Source: an uncultured Selenomonadales bacterium (GTDB lineage Bacteria > Bacillota > Negativicutes > Selenomonadales > Selenomonadaceae). Taken from it: DNA of 64,000 bases. The notes below the pieces were generated by a model, which did not search any database, was not told where the DNA came from, and saw nothing but the letters and a program-made list of their open reading frames with translations. The stretch's first letter is position 1. The number at the start of each line of letters is the position of its first letter. Shown piece after piece: positions 1 through 8,197 of the stretch. Where the stretch lies: assembly GCA_937877565.1 (NCBI GenBank), contig CALFJB010000035.1:1-64000 (forward strand), read 5' to 3'. A program made the translations under genes and the position numbers.

Positions 1-55
1 GATTCAATCCTTGAATCAATATTCGGCGGCGGTCATCCGTGACCGCCGTTTTTTT
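1..55 (+). terminator. Composite hairpin element ending in an intrinsic terminator
   Basis: Two perfect hairpins follow each other. The first has 7-bp arms at 1-7 and 11-17 around TCC. The second has 9-bp arms at 27-35 and 40-48 around TCCG, followed by seven T (49-55), which is the layout of a rho-independent terminator for a plus-strand gene lying before the window. The same outer sequence recurs at 56289-56397 with extra repeat elements inserted, so this is probably a dispersed element and not just one gene's terminator. Confidence 0.7.
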
Positions 56-67
56 ATAATTGTAAAT

Positions 68-814
68 TTACAATTTACTGAAAGAATTAGGATCTATCAA
101 GTAGGACATATATTTTAGTTTGGCGAATTTACTTTTGCGTTGGCTGATAGGAACTTTGCGCCCGTCCTGCAAAATAAAATCGTCCTTATCCATCAGCTTG
201 ATAAAATCCATATTAACTAAAATTCGGTGGTAACATTCCAAAAATCGTTGGTCGTCCTTCAGCGCGTCGAAACATTTTTCATAAGGCATTGTGGTTGAAA
301 AAGATTTTTCCTGCAAATGTATCTGTAAATGATGGCGGCTGTCAATGTCAATGTACCAAATTCTGTTTAAGGGAATTAAAATATCAACGCCTTTAACCGG
401 CACGGACAAATTTTTCTGATTCTCTAAAATTTTTGGAAAGATATAAGTAAAAGTTTTTGAAAACTGCGCGACGTTTTCTGCCAATGGTTTTAGAAAATAT
501 CCAACTGCAAAAACGCTGTAGCCGTCCAAAATATAATCTTCGCTGTTCGTCAAAAACATTATCGAAACAGATTTATCACGGCTGCGAATAATCTGCGCGG
601 CGTGAATACCATTGATTGGGTGCATAAAAATATCCAGTATAAGTAAGTCGAATTGATTCTTTTTAAAGTTACGTAAAAATTTTTCAACGTCATTAAAAGT
701 ATCAACGTTAAGCGTCGGCACAACTTGCGGGAAAAATTTTTCAATGTAATTAGTTAAAAAAAATTGCGTAGAATTTAAATCGCTTGCCGAATCGTCAACT
801 ATGGCTATATTCAT
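68..814 (-). CDS. LytTR-family response regulator
   Basis: Two-component response regulator of the LytR/AgrA type, 248 aa. Residues 1-120 form a receiver domain with the acidic pair D7-D8, phospho-acceptor D61 in the run LLILDIF and K109 in FLKP. Residues about 145-245 match a LytTR DNA-binding domain (VPVKGVDILIPL, then FLECYHRILVNMDFI). The ATG at 814 is chosen over a GTG at 823 because AAAGGTGA lies just upstream of it. No partner kinase is adjacent, so the signal is unknown. Regulators of this class often control peptide-responsive or surface functions; that is family knowledge and not shown here. Confidence 0.9.
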   Translation of the reverse strand: MNIAIVDDSASDLNSTQFFLTNYIEKFFPQVVPTLNVDTFNDVEKFLRNFKKNQFDLLILDIFMHPINGIHAAQIIRSRDKSVSIMFLTNSEDYILDGYSVFAVGYFLKPLAENVAQFSKTFTYIFPKILENQKNLSVPVKGVDILIPLNRIWYIDIDSRHHLQIHLQEKSFSTTMPYEKCFDALKDDQRFLECYHRILVNMDFIKLMDKDDFILQDGRKVPISQRKSKFAKLKYMSYLIDPNSFSKL

Positions 815-847
815 AAAAATCACCTTTAATATTGAAAAAACCTTAAA

Positions 848-876
848 TGCTGAAAAAGCCGGACAAATTCCGACTT
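848..876 (-). terminator. Probable terminator between rpiB and the LytTR gene
   Basis: On the minus strand a 6-bp stem (GTCGGA/TCCGGC with one G-T pair, loop ATTTG) is followed by five T. It lies downstream of rpiB and within the leader of the LytTR gene, so it could end rpiB transcription or act as an attenuator. A TATAAT-like box occurs further upstream on the same strand but lacks a good -35. The rest of 815-1004 shows nothing convincing. Confidence 0.45.
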
Positions 877-1004
877 CCTGTGGGAGTAAAATGTTATGAT
901 GTAACTAATGCTCCTAATTAAAGCACAAAACGCCGCAAATTATAAGCCCTGCGCGAAAAATTGGCGTGGTTTTCTCAAAAGTGATTTTCAAAAATATTTG
1001 GGCG

Positions 1005-1448
1005 TTAATTATTTTCAAGCGCGGTAATTTTTGCAATTCGGCGGTTATGGCGTTCGTCGTTTGAAAAATCAGTATTCATCCACGCGCGGACAATTTCGCC
1101 TGCAACTCCAATTCCTAAAACGCGCCCGCCCATTGCCAAAACATTTGCGTTATTGTGTTCACGGCTCATTTTAGCAGAAAAAACATCGTTGCAAAGGGCG
1201 CAACGAATACCTTTAATTTTATTGGCGGCGATTGAAATTCCAATTCCCGTACCGCACAAAACTATACCGCGTTCAGAATTGCCGCTTGCAACTTCGGCGC
1301 AAACTTTTTCCGCAATGTCGGGATAATCCACTGCGTCATTTCCAAAAGTCCCAACGTCGTTAATTTCAACGTCAAATTCCGCTAAAACTTTTTTTACCGA
1401 GTCTTTCAATTCAACCGCGCCATGATCGCTTCCAATAGTAATTTTCAT
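1005..1448 (-). CDS. rpiB: Ribose-5-phosphate isomerase B
   Basis: Interconverts ribose 5-phosphate and ribulose 5-phosphate in the non-oxidative pentose phosphate pathway. The 147-aa protein starts MKITIGSDHG, with the typical D8-H9, and carries the catalytic cysteine C65 in VLCGTGIG followed by the NKIKGIRCALC and HNNANVLAMGGR blocks of the RpiB/LacAB family. The length is normal for RpiB. The ATG at 1448 is used because GGAG sits 9 bases upstream. An open extension to 1574 has no ribosome site and would run into the divergent promoter region. LacA/LacB subunits are a less likely alternative. Confidence 0.93.
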   Translation of the reverse strand: MKITIGSDHGAVELKDSVKKVLAEFDVEINDVGTFGNDAVDYPDIAEKVCAEVASGNSERGIVLCGTGIGISIAANKIKGIRCALCNDVFSAKMSREHNNANVLAMGGRVLGIGVAGEIVRAWMNTDFSNDERHNRRIAKITALENN

Positions 1449-1491
1449 TTCATCAACTCCAAAATTTTTTTCGATTTTATAATTATTTAAA

Positions 1492-1534
1492 TTTGCCGTC
1501 AATATATTAGAAAAACTTATCGAACGTCGGCAAA
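1492..1534. promoter_or_regulatory. Inverted repeat, possible operator
   Basis: TTTGCCG at 1492-1498 is mirrored by CGGCAAA at 1528-1534, centred in the divergent region between rpiB and the SDR operon and just upstream of the -35 box. It could bind the LysR-type regulator encoded by the last gene of that operon. Only the symmetry and position are seen; the regulatory role is inferred. Confidence 0.3.
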
Positions 1535-1541
1535 ATTCAAA

Positions 1542-1570
1542 TTGCTTACTTCCCGTCAAATTTGTAAAAT
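1542..1570 (+). promoter_or_regulatory. Sigma-70-type promoter of the SDR operon
   Basis: TTGCTT (1542-1547) and TAAAAT (1565-1570) are separated by exactly 17 bases and lie 30 bases before the SDR start codon, which has AGGAGG upstream. No other candidate in the gap is as good. Confidence 0.6.
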
Positions 1571-1600
1571 TCATATTAAGATATTAAGGAGGCTGGAAAA

Positions 1601-2434
1601 ATGAAAGAGGTTGTAGTTTTAATTGGCAGTGGCTCTATTGGACAGGCGATAGCGCGTAGAGTCGGCGCAGGTAAGCATGTTGTACTTGGCGATTTAAAAA
1701 TTGAGGCGGCGAACGCGGCGGCAGAAATTTTGGAAAACGCGGGCTTTGAAACTTCGACGGTTGCAGTTGACATTTCAAGCCGTGAATCAATTTTAAATTT
1801 AGTTGAACACGCGCAACAATTCGGCGCAGTTAAAAATGTAATTAACGCGGCGGGCGTTTCACCTTCGCAAGCTCCCGTTTCAGCAATTTTGAAAGTGGAT
1901 TTGTACGGTACGGCGGTTTTACTTGAAGAATTTGGAAAAGTTATTGCAGATGGCGGCAGTGGTGTTATAATTTCTTCGCAAAGTGGTCACAGACTGCCCG
2001 CACTTCCTGAAGATCAAAATACCGCGCTTGCAACTTCACCGACTGAAAAACTTTTGGAACTTGATTTTATAAAAGAAATTACCGACACTTTGAAGGCGTA
2101 TCAATATTCAAAACGCTGTAATGTTTTGCGTGTAATGTACGAGGCTACAAATTGGGGCAAACGCGGCGCAACCGTCAATTCAATCAGTCCCGGAATAATT
2201 ATCACGCCGCTTGCAAATGACGAATTGAAAGGACCGCGCGGCGAAGGTTATCGCAATATGTTAAAGGCAAGTCCCGCCGGTCGCGCAGGTACTCCCGATG
2301 AAGTTGGAGACTTGGCAGAATTTTTGATGAGCAGTCGCGGCAGATTCATAAGCGGCGCAGATTTTCTGATTGACGGCGGCACCACTGCAAGTTATTTCTT
2401 TGGCGATTTACAATATTTGAAAAAAACTCATTAA
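1601..2434 (+). CDS. SDR-family NAD(P)-dependent oxidoreductase
   Basis: Short-chain dehydrogenase/reductase, 277 aa, substrate not identifiable. The N-terminal Rossmann motif is GSGSIGQAIAR instead of the usual TGxxxGIG. Then follow VDIS, NAAG (NxAG motif), the SSQSG serine block, the YQYSK catalytic Tyr/Lys pair and SPGII with a C-terminal SGADFLIDGG. About 35 residues are inserted between the serine and the YxxxK. It is the first gene of an operon with a SnoaL-like protein, a flavodoxin and a LysR regulator, which suggests reduction of a small organic molecule under LysR control. AGGAGG precedes the ATG. Confidence 0.87.
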   Translation: MKEVVVLIGSGSIGQAIARRVGAGKHVVLGDLKIEAANAAAEILENAGFETSTVAVDISSRESILNLVEHAQQFGAVKNVINAAGVSPSQAPVSAILKVDLYGTAVLLEEFGKVIADGGSGVIISSQSGHRLPALPEDQNTALATSPTEKLLELDFIKEITDTLKAYQYSKRCNVLRVMYEATNWGKRGATVNSISPGIIITPLANDELKGPRGEGYRNMLKASPAGRAGTPDEVGDLAEFLMSSRGRFISGADFLIDGGTTASYFFGDLQYLKKTH

Positions 2435-2456
2435 AAAATTTTTGGAGGTTTTAAAA

Positions 2457-2891
2457 ATGACATTGGAAGAAATGCAAGCAAGAATGGAAATTCAAGATTT
2501 GGTCGGCACGTTTTCAAATTTAGAAGTTGACGTACCGCCGCAGATGAAACTTTTTACGAAAGATACTCATGTTCAAGTTTATATGGGCGAAAAATTGGCG
2601 TTCGATATTCACGGCGTCGAAGAATTGGAAAAAGTTTTCAGCCAATTTACGGCAGCTGTGAAACGTTCGCACCATCAAAACGGACAACACGTCATTAAAG
2701 TTGACGGCGATAACGCAACCGGTATTTTGTACTGCCGCGCCGCGCTTGTTACCGAAGAAGACGGCAAAGAATTTATCAGCGACAATTTCATTTGGTACGA
2801 GGACACTTACAAAAAAGTTGACGGCAAATGGCTTATCGCCGCGCGTACTTCGCACTTTATTATTTCTGACAAACATATTTTGGGGGCGTAA
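2457..2891 (+). CDS. SnoaL-like (NTF2-fold) protein
   Basis: A 144-aa protein of the SnoaL/NTF2-like fold, a family of polyketide cyclases, dehydratases, isomerases and binding proteins. The N-terminus (MEIQDLVGTFSN) and the C-terminal pattern ISDNFIWYEDTYKKVDGKWLI are typical of the fold, with DGKWLIAAR as its signature strand. The ATG at 2457 is chosen because GGAGG lies at 2444-2448; an upstream in-frame ATG at 2442 has no ribosome site. It lies between the SDR and the flavodoxin genes and probably acts on the same compound. The reaction cannot be read from sequence. Confidence 0.75.
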   Translation: MTLEEMQARMEIQDLVGTFSNLEVDVPPQMKLFTKDTHVQVYMGEKLAFDIHGVEELEKVFSQFTAAVKRSHHQNGQHVIKVDGDNATGILYCRAALVTEEDGKEFISDNFIWYEDTYKKVDGKWLIAARTSHFIISDKHILGA

Positions 2892-2897
2892 ATTTTT

Positions 2898-3410
2898 ATG
2901 GCGAAAATTTTAATTGCGTACTATTCGCGCAAAGGTCAAAACTACGTCAACGGCAGTATAAAAAATCTTGCCAAAGGTAATACTGAATTTGTAGCGGAAT
3001 TTATTCAAAAAGCTGTCGGCGGCGAACTTTTTGAAATTGACACGGTTAAAAATTATCCCGTCGATTATACCGAATGTACAAACGTTGCGAAAGTTGAAAT
3101 TCAGCAAAAGGCGCGTCCTGAACTTAAAAAATATTTGCCGAACATTGACGAATACGACAAAATTTATTTGGGTTATCCAATTTGGTGGAGCGTTCCGCCT
3201 ATGGCAGTTTCAACTTTTCTTGAACATTACGATTTCAGCGGCAAAAAAATTATCCCGTTCGCCACGCACGAAGGCAGCGGATTAGGCGGCAGTGTCAGTT
3301 ACATTAAAAAAATTGTTCCAAACGCTGAAGTTGCAAGCGGCTTGGCGATTCACGGCGCAGACGCTAAAAATTCTCAAGCTGAAGTTACAAATTGGGCGAA
3401 AAAATTTTAA
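2898..3410 (+). CDS. Flavodoxin-family protein
   Basis: A 170-aa FMN-binding flavodoxin-like protein. The phosphate-binding stretch near the N-terminus reads IAYYSRKGQNYVNG, interrupted by about 10 residues before NTEFVAEFI. The second FMN loop is LGYPIWWSVPPMAV and the third ATHEGSGLGGS. These blocks and the length match flavodoxins that sit beside oxidoreductases in anaerobes. It follows the SnoaL-like gene by 6 bases, so it is cotranscribed and is a plausible electron donor or separate quinone/nitro reductase of the operon. Confidence 0.85.
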   Translation: MAKILIAYYSRKGQNYVNGSIKNLAKGNTEFVAEFIQKAVGGELFEIDTVKNYPVDYTECTNVAKVEIQQKARPELKKYLPNIDEYDKIYLGYPIWWSVPPMAVSTFLEHYDFSGKKIIPFATHEGSGLGGSVSYIKKIVPNAEVASGLAIHGADAKNSQAEVTNWAKKF

Positions 3411-3417
3411 TTGACTG

Positions 3418-4290
3418 ATGATTAAGCAGATAAAATATTTTCAAGCGGTTGTACGTTGCCAAAATTTCACGCGGGCGGCGGATGAGTGCTTTATATCGCA
3501 GTCCGCAATTTCGCAACAAATACAGGCGTTAGAAAAAGATTTGGGCGTTAAACTCCTGCTACGTGAAGGCAGAAAATTTTCACTGACTCCGGCAGGAGAA
3601 TTTTTTTACAAGAAAAGTTTGGTATTTCTCAACGATTTTGAGCGGCTTTGTAGCGAAACAACGCGCATTGCAAAGGGCGTAGAGTGCGAATTAACTATTG
3701 GATATTTGAAACACTACAGCGGCGACGAGCTGCAGGAAACGATTCAAGAATTTCAATCCAAATATCCCGAAGTTTTTATAAATTTGTTGAGCGGCACTCA
3801 TGAAGAGCTTTATGAATTTGTGCGAAACGGCAAGGCGGATTTAATTATAAGCGATTTGCGGCGGAAACCTTCAGCACAGTATGTAAATTATTTTTTGACT
3901 GAAAAAAATTTTTATGCTGAATTGCCGGTAAATAATTCACTGTCACAACTTGAAATTTTGACAATGAACGATCTCAAAAACACGCCGATTATAATAATTT
4001 CGTCAGAAAGCCAACGCTACAACGAAGAATTATTTTTCAGAGAATATTTTGGAGTGAAAGGCGACTTCATTTTTGCCGAAACGTTGGAGGAAGCTCATTT
4101 GTTAGTTTCGTCGAACAAAGGCTACTTTCCGATTGAATTCAATCAGCCGCCGCAGTCAAAAATATTTCGGTACGTTCCAATTTTCAACAACGGCGTACAG
4201 ATTTTCAGAAAGTACTTTGCATTTTGGCGAATTGAATCTACCAAAAAATTTCTTGAAGAATTTGCGGCGATTTTAAAAAACCATTTTTGA
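3418..4290 (+). CDS. LysR-type transcriptional regulator
   Basis: LysR regulator of 290 aa. The N-terminal winged helix-turn-helix (residues 1-60) has the family pattern FTRAADECFISQSAISQQI followed by LEKDLGVKLLLREGR. The rest is the periplasmic-binding-like effector domain, with ELTIGYLKHYSG at its start. It lies 8 bases after the flavodoxin gene and closes the SDR operon, so it probably controls that operon, perhaps through the inverted repeat near 1492-1534. A strong terminator starts at its stop codon. Confidence 0.9.
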   Translation: MIKQIKYFQAVVRCQNFTRAADECFISQSAISQQIQALEKDLGVKLLLREGRKFSLTPAGEFFYKKSLVFLNDFERLCSETTRIAKGVECELTIGYLKHYSGDELQETIQEFQSKYPEVFINLLSGTHEELYEFVRNGKADLIISDLRRKPSAQYVNYFLTEKNFYAELPVNNSLSQLEILTMNDLKNTPIIIISSESQRYNEELFFREYFGVKGDFIFAETLEEAHLLVSSNKGYFPIEFNQPPQSKIFRYVPIFNNGVQIFRKYFAFWRIESTKKFLEEFAAILKNHF

Positions 4291-4323
4291 CGGCAGGAAA
4301 AATTTTTCTTGCCGTTTTTCTTT
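4290..4323 (+). terminator. Intrinsic terminator after the LysR gene
   Basis: CGGCAGGAAAAA and its near-perfect complement ending TTGCCG form a hairpin directly followed by a T-rich run. It ends the SDR-to-LysR operon. The -35 box of the next promoter overlaps its 3' arm. Confidence 0.8.
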
Positions 4324-4337
4324 TGCGGCTTTATAAT
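4309..4337 (+). promoter_or_regulatory. Promoter of yaaR-holB
   Basis: TTGCCG (4309-4314), a 17-base spacer and TATAAT (4332-4337). It lies inside the preceding terminator's 3' arm and T-run, 28 bases before the yaaR start. Confidence 0.5.
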
Positions 4338-4364
4338 TTAGCCAATGAAAGTGAGGGGATTAAA

Positions 4365-4823
4365 ATGCCTGTAAAAATTGGCTCAATGCCCACGCCGACT
4401 TCTCCATTTGAAATTATTAGCGGCGGCAATACCGAGCGCGTTCAAGAAAAAGATACAAGTTTTTCTGAAGAACTTTTTGAACAACAAAACGAAGGCGTTT
4501 CACATAAAGAAATGGAAGCGTTGCTGAAAAAAATCGACGAACAAGCCGGAAAGTTAAGCCGTACTCCAACTTATGAGGAATTGCGCGAATATCGCACGAT
4601 GATTAAAAATTTTATTGGCGCGGCGGTCGGCGGTATGTACGAATTGAACGCTCAAGCCGGTTGGGACAGAATGGGGCGGCAACGCGTTTATACGACTGTC
4701 AGAAAGATTGACAGAAAACTTGAGGAAATGGCTGAAAAAATTCGGCTCGGTCAATCTGATAAATTGGATATTATCGCAAGCCACGACGCTATACGCGGTA
4801 TGCTTGTTGATTTGTACATGTGA
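4365..4823 (+). CDS. yaaR: YaaR (DUF327) family protein
   Basis: A 152-aa protein of the DUF327/YaaR family. The recognisable blocks are SFSEELFEQQ, then PTYEELREYRTMIKNFI and, at the end, DIIASHDAIRGMLVDLYM. The family is found in Firmicutes and lies next to the DNA polymerase III delta-prime gene, as it does here (overlapping holB). Its biochemical role is not established. The ATG at 4365 follows GTGAGGGG; the longer frame from 4287 runs through the terminator and promoter and is rejected. Confidence 0.85.
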   Translation: MPVKIGSMPTPTSPFEIISGGNTERVQEKDTSFSEELFEQQNEGVSHKEMEALLKKIDEQAGKLSRTPTYEELREYRTMIKNFIGAAVGGMYELNAQAGWDRMGRQRVYTTVRKIDRKLEEMAEKIRLGQSDKLDIIASHDAIRGMLVDLYM

Positions 4824-5818
4824 TGAAAAATTTCAGTTGGCAAAATATTTTAGGCAACGCGCCGCGTATTGAACATTTGAAAAAAATTTTGGCTGAAGAA
4901 AAATTTCCTCACGCTGTAATTTTTTCCGGCGTTGGAGGAATTGGCAAAAGGAAAATCGCCGAAATTTGCGCGGCGGTTTTATTGTGCGAAAATTCAAATG
5001 TTGAGGCTTGCGGCGTCTGTGAAAGTTGCAAACTTTTTGAGGCGGGCAGTCATCCTGATTTTTACGTTGTTGAGCCGGAAAAATCTAAGTCTGCGCCAAA
5101 TATTAAAATTGGACAAATACGCGCCCTTCAAAGTGAAGTTGCATTACAGCCGAATCGTTCAGATTTTAGAGTTGTGATAATTGACGGCGCGGAATTTATG
5201 AATAACGCGGCGGCTAATTGTCTTTTGAAAACTTTGGAAGAACCGACGGGGCAAACTATTTTTATTTTGACAACGGCGAATCGCGCAGGGCTTTTAATGA
5301 CTTTGCGCTCACGTTGCGGCACTGTCAATTTTGAAAAAATTCCCGCCGAAATAATTCAAAGTGCGTTGGAATTGCGCGGCGTTGAAAGTGAACGCGCCAA
5401 AACTATTTCGCTTATTGCTGATGGAAGTTTTGGACGCGCTTTAAAGTTGGAAGAATCCGGCGGCTATGAAATTCGCAACGACGCTTTAAATTTTCTGGAA
5501 AATCTTTTGGCTAAAAAAATTACAGTCGAAGAAATTTTTAATCGTGGCAAAAGTTTTTCTGACGATTCACGAGAAAATTTTTCAGAATTTGTTATACATA
5601 TTCAAAAAATCCTGCGCGACGTTTTTTTAGTTAATCAAGCTGACCTTTACAACGCTGATTTAAAATCCCGCCTTGAAAATCTGAAAATCAATGAAAAAAC
5701 TTTATATAAAATTTTCGACGAAGGCAAAAAAATTCAGCGCAGAATTAACTCAAATGCTAATCTGCGCTTGTTGGTTGAATCATATTTTATTAAATTAAAA
5801 CAAATTGCAGAGGTGTGA
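4823..5818 (+). CDS. holB: DNA polymerase III delta-prime subunit
   Basis: Clamp-loader subunit, 331 aa, needed for loading the sliding clamp in replication. The AAA+ N-terminal domain has a P-loop variant GVGGIGKRK. A zinc-binding module follows with cysteines in LLCENSNVEACGVCESC. The clamp-loader signature SRC is in LRSRCG, and the C-terminal collar domain fills about 210-331. The start ATG overlaps the yaaR stop (TGATG), so the pair is translationally coupled; a GTG 3 bases upstream is possible. Together they form the yaaR-holB neighbourhood known from Firmicutes. Confidence 0.93.
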   Translation: MKNFSWQNILGNAPRIEHLKKILAEEKFPHAVIFSGVGGIGKRKIAEICAAVLLCENSNVEACGVCESCKLFEAGSHPDFYVVEPEKSKSAPNIKIGQIRALQSEVALQPNRSDFRVVIIDGAEFMNNAAANCLLKTLEEPTGQTIFILTTANRAGLLMTLRSRCGTVNFEKIPAEIIQSALELRGVESERAKTISLIADGSFGRALKLEESGGYEIRNDALNFLENLLAKKITVEEIFNRGKSFSDDSRENFSEFVIHIQKILRDVFLVNQADLYNADLKSRLENLKINEKTLYKIFDEGKKIQRRINSNANLRLLVESYFIKLKQIAEV

Positions 5819-5821
5819 AAC

Positions 5822-6346
5822 TTGAAAAAACTTTTAAAAATTTTTATGGTTGCCGTCTTCATTTTGTCAAGTTCGGCGGTATCTGCTGAAAGTATTTATC
5901 CTGACACTTTGCAAAACGGCAATTTAGTTTGTGTTGACGGCGGGATGGGCGTTGGCTACTACGCCGTTAAAAATTCTGTGTACGTGGACAAATACGCGCC
6001 GCCTTTTTATGAACTTTCGATTGAAATTATACCCGTAAATTTTTCTGACAAATATTACCGCGAAAACGAAACTTACATTGACAGCCCGTACACTTTCGGC
6101 GAAAAATTCGTACTTTATTTCAAGTACAACTGGGATACTAAAACCGTTTTTCACAAGCAAGGCGGTATTTGGAAAGTTTGGGATATTAACCGCGATTACA
6201 GCCACGCCGAAGGCAACCCTATGATTCCAAATTCTGCCGAAGTTGCATTTTTTTCGATTTACCAGATGAAGTTTTTTGGCAGTAAATTAAACGGCAGCGG
6301 TTATCCTGTTGTTAGTGATGGCGTTCACAGCGCACTTGGTATTTAA
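5822..6346 (+). CDS. Secreted protein of unknown function
   Basis: 174 aa with a clear signal peptide (MKKLLKIFMVAVFILSS, cleavage near VSAES at about residue 23). The mature part is rich in Tyr, Asp and Asn, has no Cys and no motif I recognise; it contains the phrases GGMGVGYYAVKNSVYVD and FKYNWDTKTVF. Translation begins at TTG, supported by GAGGTG 6 bases upstream. It follows holB by 3 bases. Its stop codon overlaps the stop of the converging oppF-like gene, leaving no room for a terminator between them. Confidence 0.7.
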   Translation: MKKLLKIFMVAVFILSSSAVSAESIYPDTLQNGNLVCVDGGMGVGYYAVKNSVYVDKYAPPFYELSIEIIPVNFSDKYYRENETYIDSPYTFGEKFVLYFKYNWDTKTVFHKQGGIWKVWDINRDYSHAEGNPMIPNSAEVAFFSIYQMKFFGSKLNGSGYPVVSDGVHSALGI

Positions 6347-7296
6347 TTTTCTAATGGATAATGACAAGCAATAAAATGATTTGGCTCGATTTCTCGAAAT
6401 TCGGGCTTTTTTTGTTGGCAAAGTTCCTGACAATGCAAGCAACGATTTTGAAACGGACAACCGGTCGGAATATTCAGCGGACTTGGAATATCGCCGGGCA
6501 AAATTTCTATGTACTGATTTTTTTCCTGTTCAGTAGAAAAAACCGCTTTTAAAAGTGCGCGGGTATATGGATGCTTTGCGCCGTCCAATTTATCGCCGTC
6601 CAGTTGCTCCATCATATTTCCCAAATACATTACGCAAATTCTGTGAGCAAACAAATTTACCAGTGCCATATCGTGACAAATGAAAAGATAAGTAATGCCT
6701 TTTTCCTGTTGAAGTTTTACCAAAAGTTTAATAATCGTATCCTGCACTGAAACATCAAGCGCACTGGTTGCCTCGTCGCAGGCGATAATTTCCGGCTGAA
6801 GTGCCAACGCCCGCGCTATTGCCACTCTTTGACGTTGCCCGCCGCTCATATTGTGAGGATAACGATTTACAAAGTTCGGCGGTAAATCAACCTGTTGCAA
6901 AAGTTCCCGCGCCTTATTTTCGACTTCAGATTTTTGAATTAAATCGAAATTTAAAAGCGGCTCGCAGATAATATCTTTGATTTTCATTTTTGGATTAAAA
7001 GCGGCGGTAGGGTCTTGAAAAACCATTTGAATATTTCTGTAATTTTGGCGTTTGTCTTCGCCCGTCAGTTGCGTTATATCCACGTCGTGAAAAATAATTT
7101 TTCCGGCGGTAGGTTTTTGCATATTCATAATCGCTTTTAGCAGTGTAGTTTTACCGCAACCACTTTCACCGACAATAGCAACAGTTTCGCCGCGTCTGAC
7201 ATTGAAAGAAATATCATCGCAAGCAGTTAAAAATTTTCCTCCTGCAACGGGAAATTTTTTTGTGATATGTTCAACGCGCAAAATTATTTCAGACAT
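6343..7296 (-). CDS. Opp/Nik-type ABC transporter ATPase, F-like
   Basis: Second ATPase of a peptide/nickel-type importer, 317 aa. Walker A GESGCGKTT, signature MSGGQRQRVAIARAL, Walker B IIACDEATSALD and the switch His in ICHDMAL are intact. The C-terminal oligopeptide/dipeptide extension has the Fe-S-type cysteine pattern GCPFQNRCLHCQELC. It ends the long transcription unit starting at oppB. Its own start (ATG with GGAGG) lies in the second half of a local tandem duplication, so ribosomes leaving oppD meet a decoy start first. Substrate: see the binding-protein entry. Confidence 0.92.
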   Translation of the reverse strand: MSEIILRVEHITKKFPVAGGKFLTACDDISFNVRRGETVAIVGESGCGKTTLLKAIMNMQKPTAGKIIFHDVDITQLTGEDKRQNYRNIQMVFQDPTAAFNPKMKIKDIICEPLLNFDLIQKSEVENKARELLQQVDLPPNFVNRYPHNMSGGQRQRVAIARALALQPEIIACDEATSALDVSVQDTIIKLLVKLQQEKGITYLFICHDMALVNLFAHRICVMYLGNMMEQLDGDKLDGAKHPYTRALLKAVFSTEQEKNQYIEILPGDIPSPLNIPTGCPFQNRCLHCQELCQQKKPEFREIEPNHFIACHYPLEN

Positions 7297-7430
7297 AACG
7301 ACGCCTCCAAATTTCCGAAATTGCGGCAGGTAAAAATTTTAAACTGCGAAAATTTTTTCTTTAAAAATTCAACGCGCAAAATTATTTCAGACATAACGAC
7401 GCCCTCCAATTTCAGGAACTGCGGCAAGCA
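7271..7430. repeat. Tandem duplication of the oppD/oppF junction
   Basis: The segment at 7271-7330 is repeated 98 bases away at 7369-7430. The first 35 bases are identical and the rest is diverged. Each copy carries, on the minus strand, a GGAGG-type ribosome site and the start of an oppF reading frame (MSEIILRVE). The copy at 7369-7430 also forms the end of oppD, and the other starts the functional oppF. Confidence 0.85.
7284..7394 (-). pseudogene. Decoy oppF start, 36-codon remnant
   Basis: This short frame begins with an ATG whose bases overlap the oppD stop codon (ATGTCTGA), the normal coupling for an oppD-oppF pair. It reads MSEIILRVE exactly like oppF, then diverges and stops after 36 codons, inside the start of the real oppF. 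It is best explained as a degraded 5' duplicate of oppF. It may be translated, since GGAGGG precedes it, and it may lower or couple OppF synthesis; that is inference. Confidence 0.6.
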
Positions 7431-8178
7431 AACTTTTTGTGTATTCGGCTTGAGGATTGTTTAAAACGTCCGCCGTTTTGCCGTATTCAACAACTTTGCC
7501 CTGCGACATTACCATTAAATTATCTGAAAGGTAACTTGCAACGCCCAAATTATGAGTAACCATAATCATTGCCGCGCCCGTGCCGCGTGTGATAAACATC
7601 AATTCGCCGACAATTTGCGCTTGCGTCGTAACGTCTAACGCGCTTGTAGGTTCATCCGCCAATAATAATTTCGGCTGAAAAGTTATCGCCATTGCAATTC
7701 CTACGCGCTGTCTCATTCCGCCGCTAAGTTCAAACGTGTAAGAGTTCATAATATTTTCTGGATTCGGCAGATTCATTAAAACCAATTTGTCAATCGCCAT
7801 ATCATACGCGGCTTTTTTATCAAGGTCGCTGTGTACTTGAATATATTCTACAAATTGCTTGCCGATCGTATGTACGGGATTCATCATGTTGCCGCTGTCT
7901 TGAAAAATCATTGAAATATCTTTACCGCGCAAATTTCGCCAACCTTCGTTATCAAGTTCGCGCAGGTTTTTATTTTCAAAAATCATTTTTCCGTTTGTAA
8001 CACTGCCGCCGCCCGGTAAAACATTTAAAATTGCACGAATTACGGTAGTTTTGCCGCTGCCACTTTCGCCGACAATCGTTAAAATTTCGCCTTCGTTTAA
8101 TTCAAAATTGACGCCCTGTACTGTTGGCGTTGTACTTTTTGAGTACGAAATTTCTAAGTCTGAAACTTCAAGTAACAT
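7387..8178 (-). CDS. Opp/Nik-type ABC transporter ATPase, D-like
   Basis: First ATPase of the importer, 263 aa. It has Walker A GESGSGKTT, Q-loop MIFQDSGNMMNP, signature LSGGMRQRVGIAMAI, Walker B LLLADEPTSALDVT and switch His MVTHNLGV. It is shorter than typical OppD because it lacks most of the C-terminal extension, as is common in NikD-like ATPases. GGAAGTG precedes the ATG. Upstream lies the broken restriction gene, whose ancestral stop is only 20 bases away, so the ATPases were placed directly behind the restriction genes in one transcript. Confidence 0.92.
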   Translation of the reverse strand: MLLEVSDLEISYSKSTTPTVQGVNFELNEGEILTIVGESGSGKTTVIRAILNVLPGGGSVTNGKMIFENKNLRELDNEGWRNLRGKDISMIFQDSGNMMNPVHTIGKQFVEYIQVHSDLDKKAAYDMAIDKLVLMNLPNPENIMNSYTFELSGGMRQRVGIAMAITFQPKLLLADEPTSALDVTTQAQIVGELMFITRGTGAAMIMVTHNLGVASYLSDNLMVMSQGKVVEYGKTADVLNNPQAEYTKSLLAAVPEIGGRRYV

Positions 8179-8197
8179 TTTTTCACTTCCTAAAATT

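Noticed and set aside
4287..4364. Longer N-terminus for YaaR
   Set aside because: It would be translated from the terminator of the LysR gene and precede the promoter; the ATG at 4365 has a good ribosome site.
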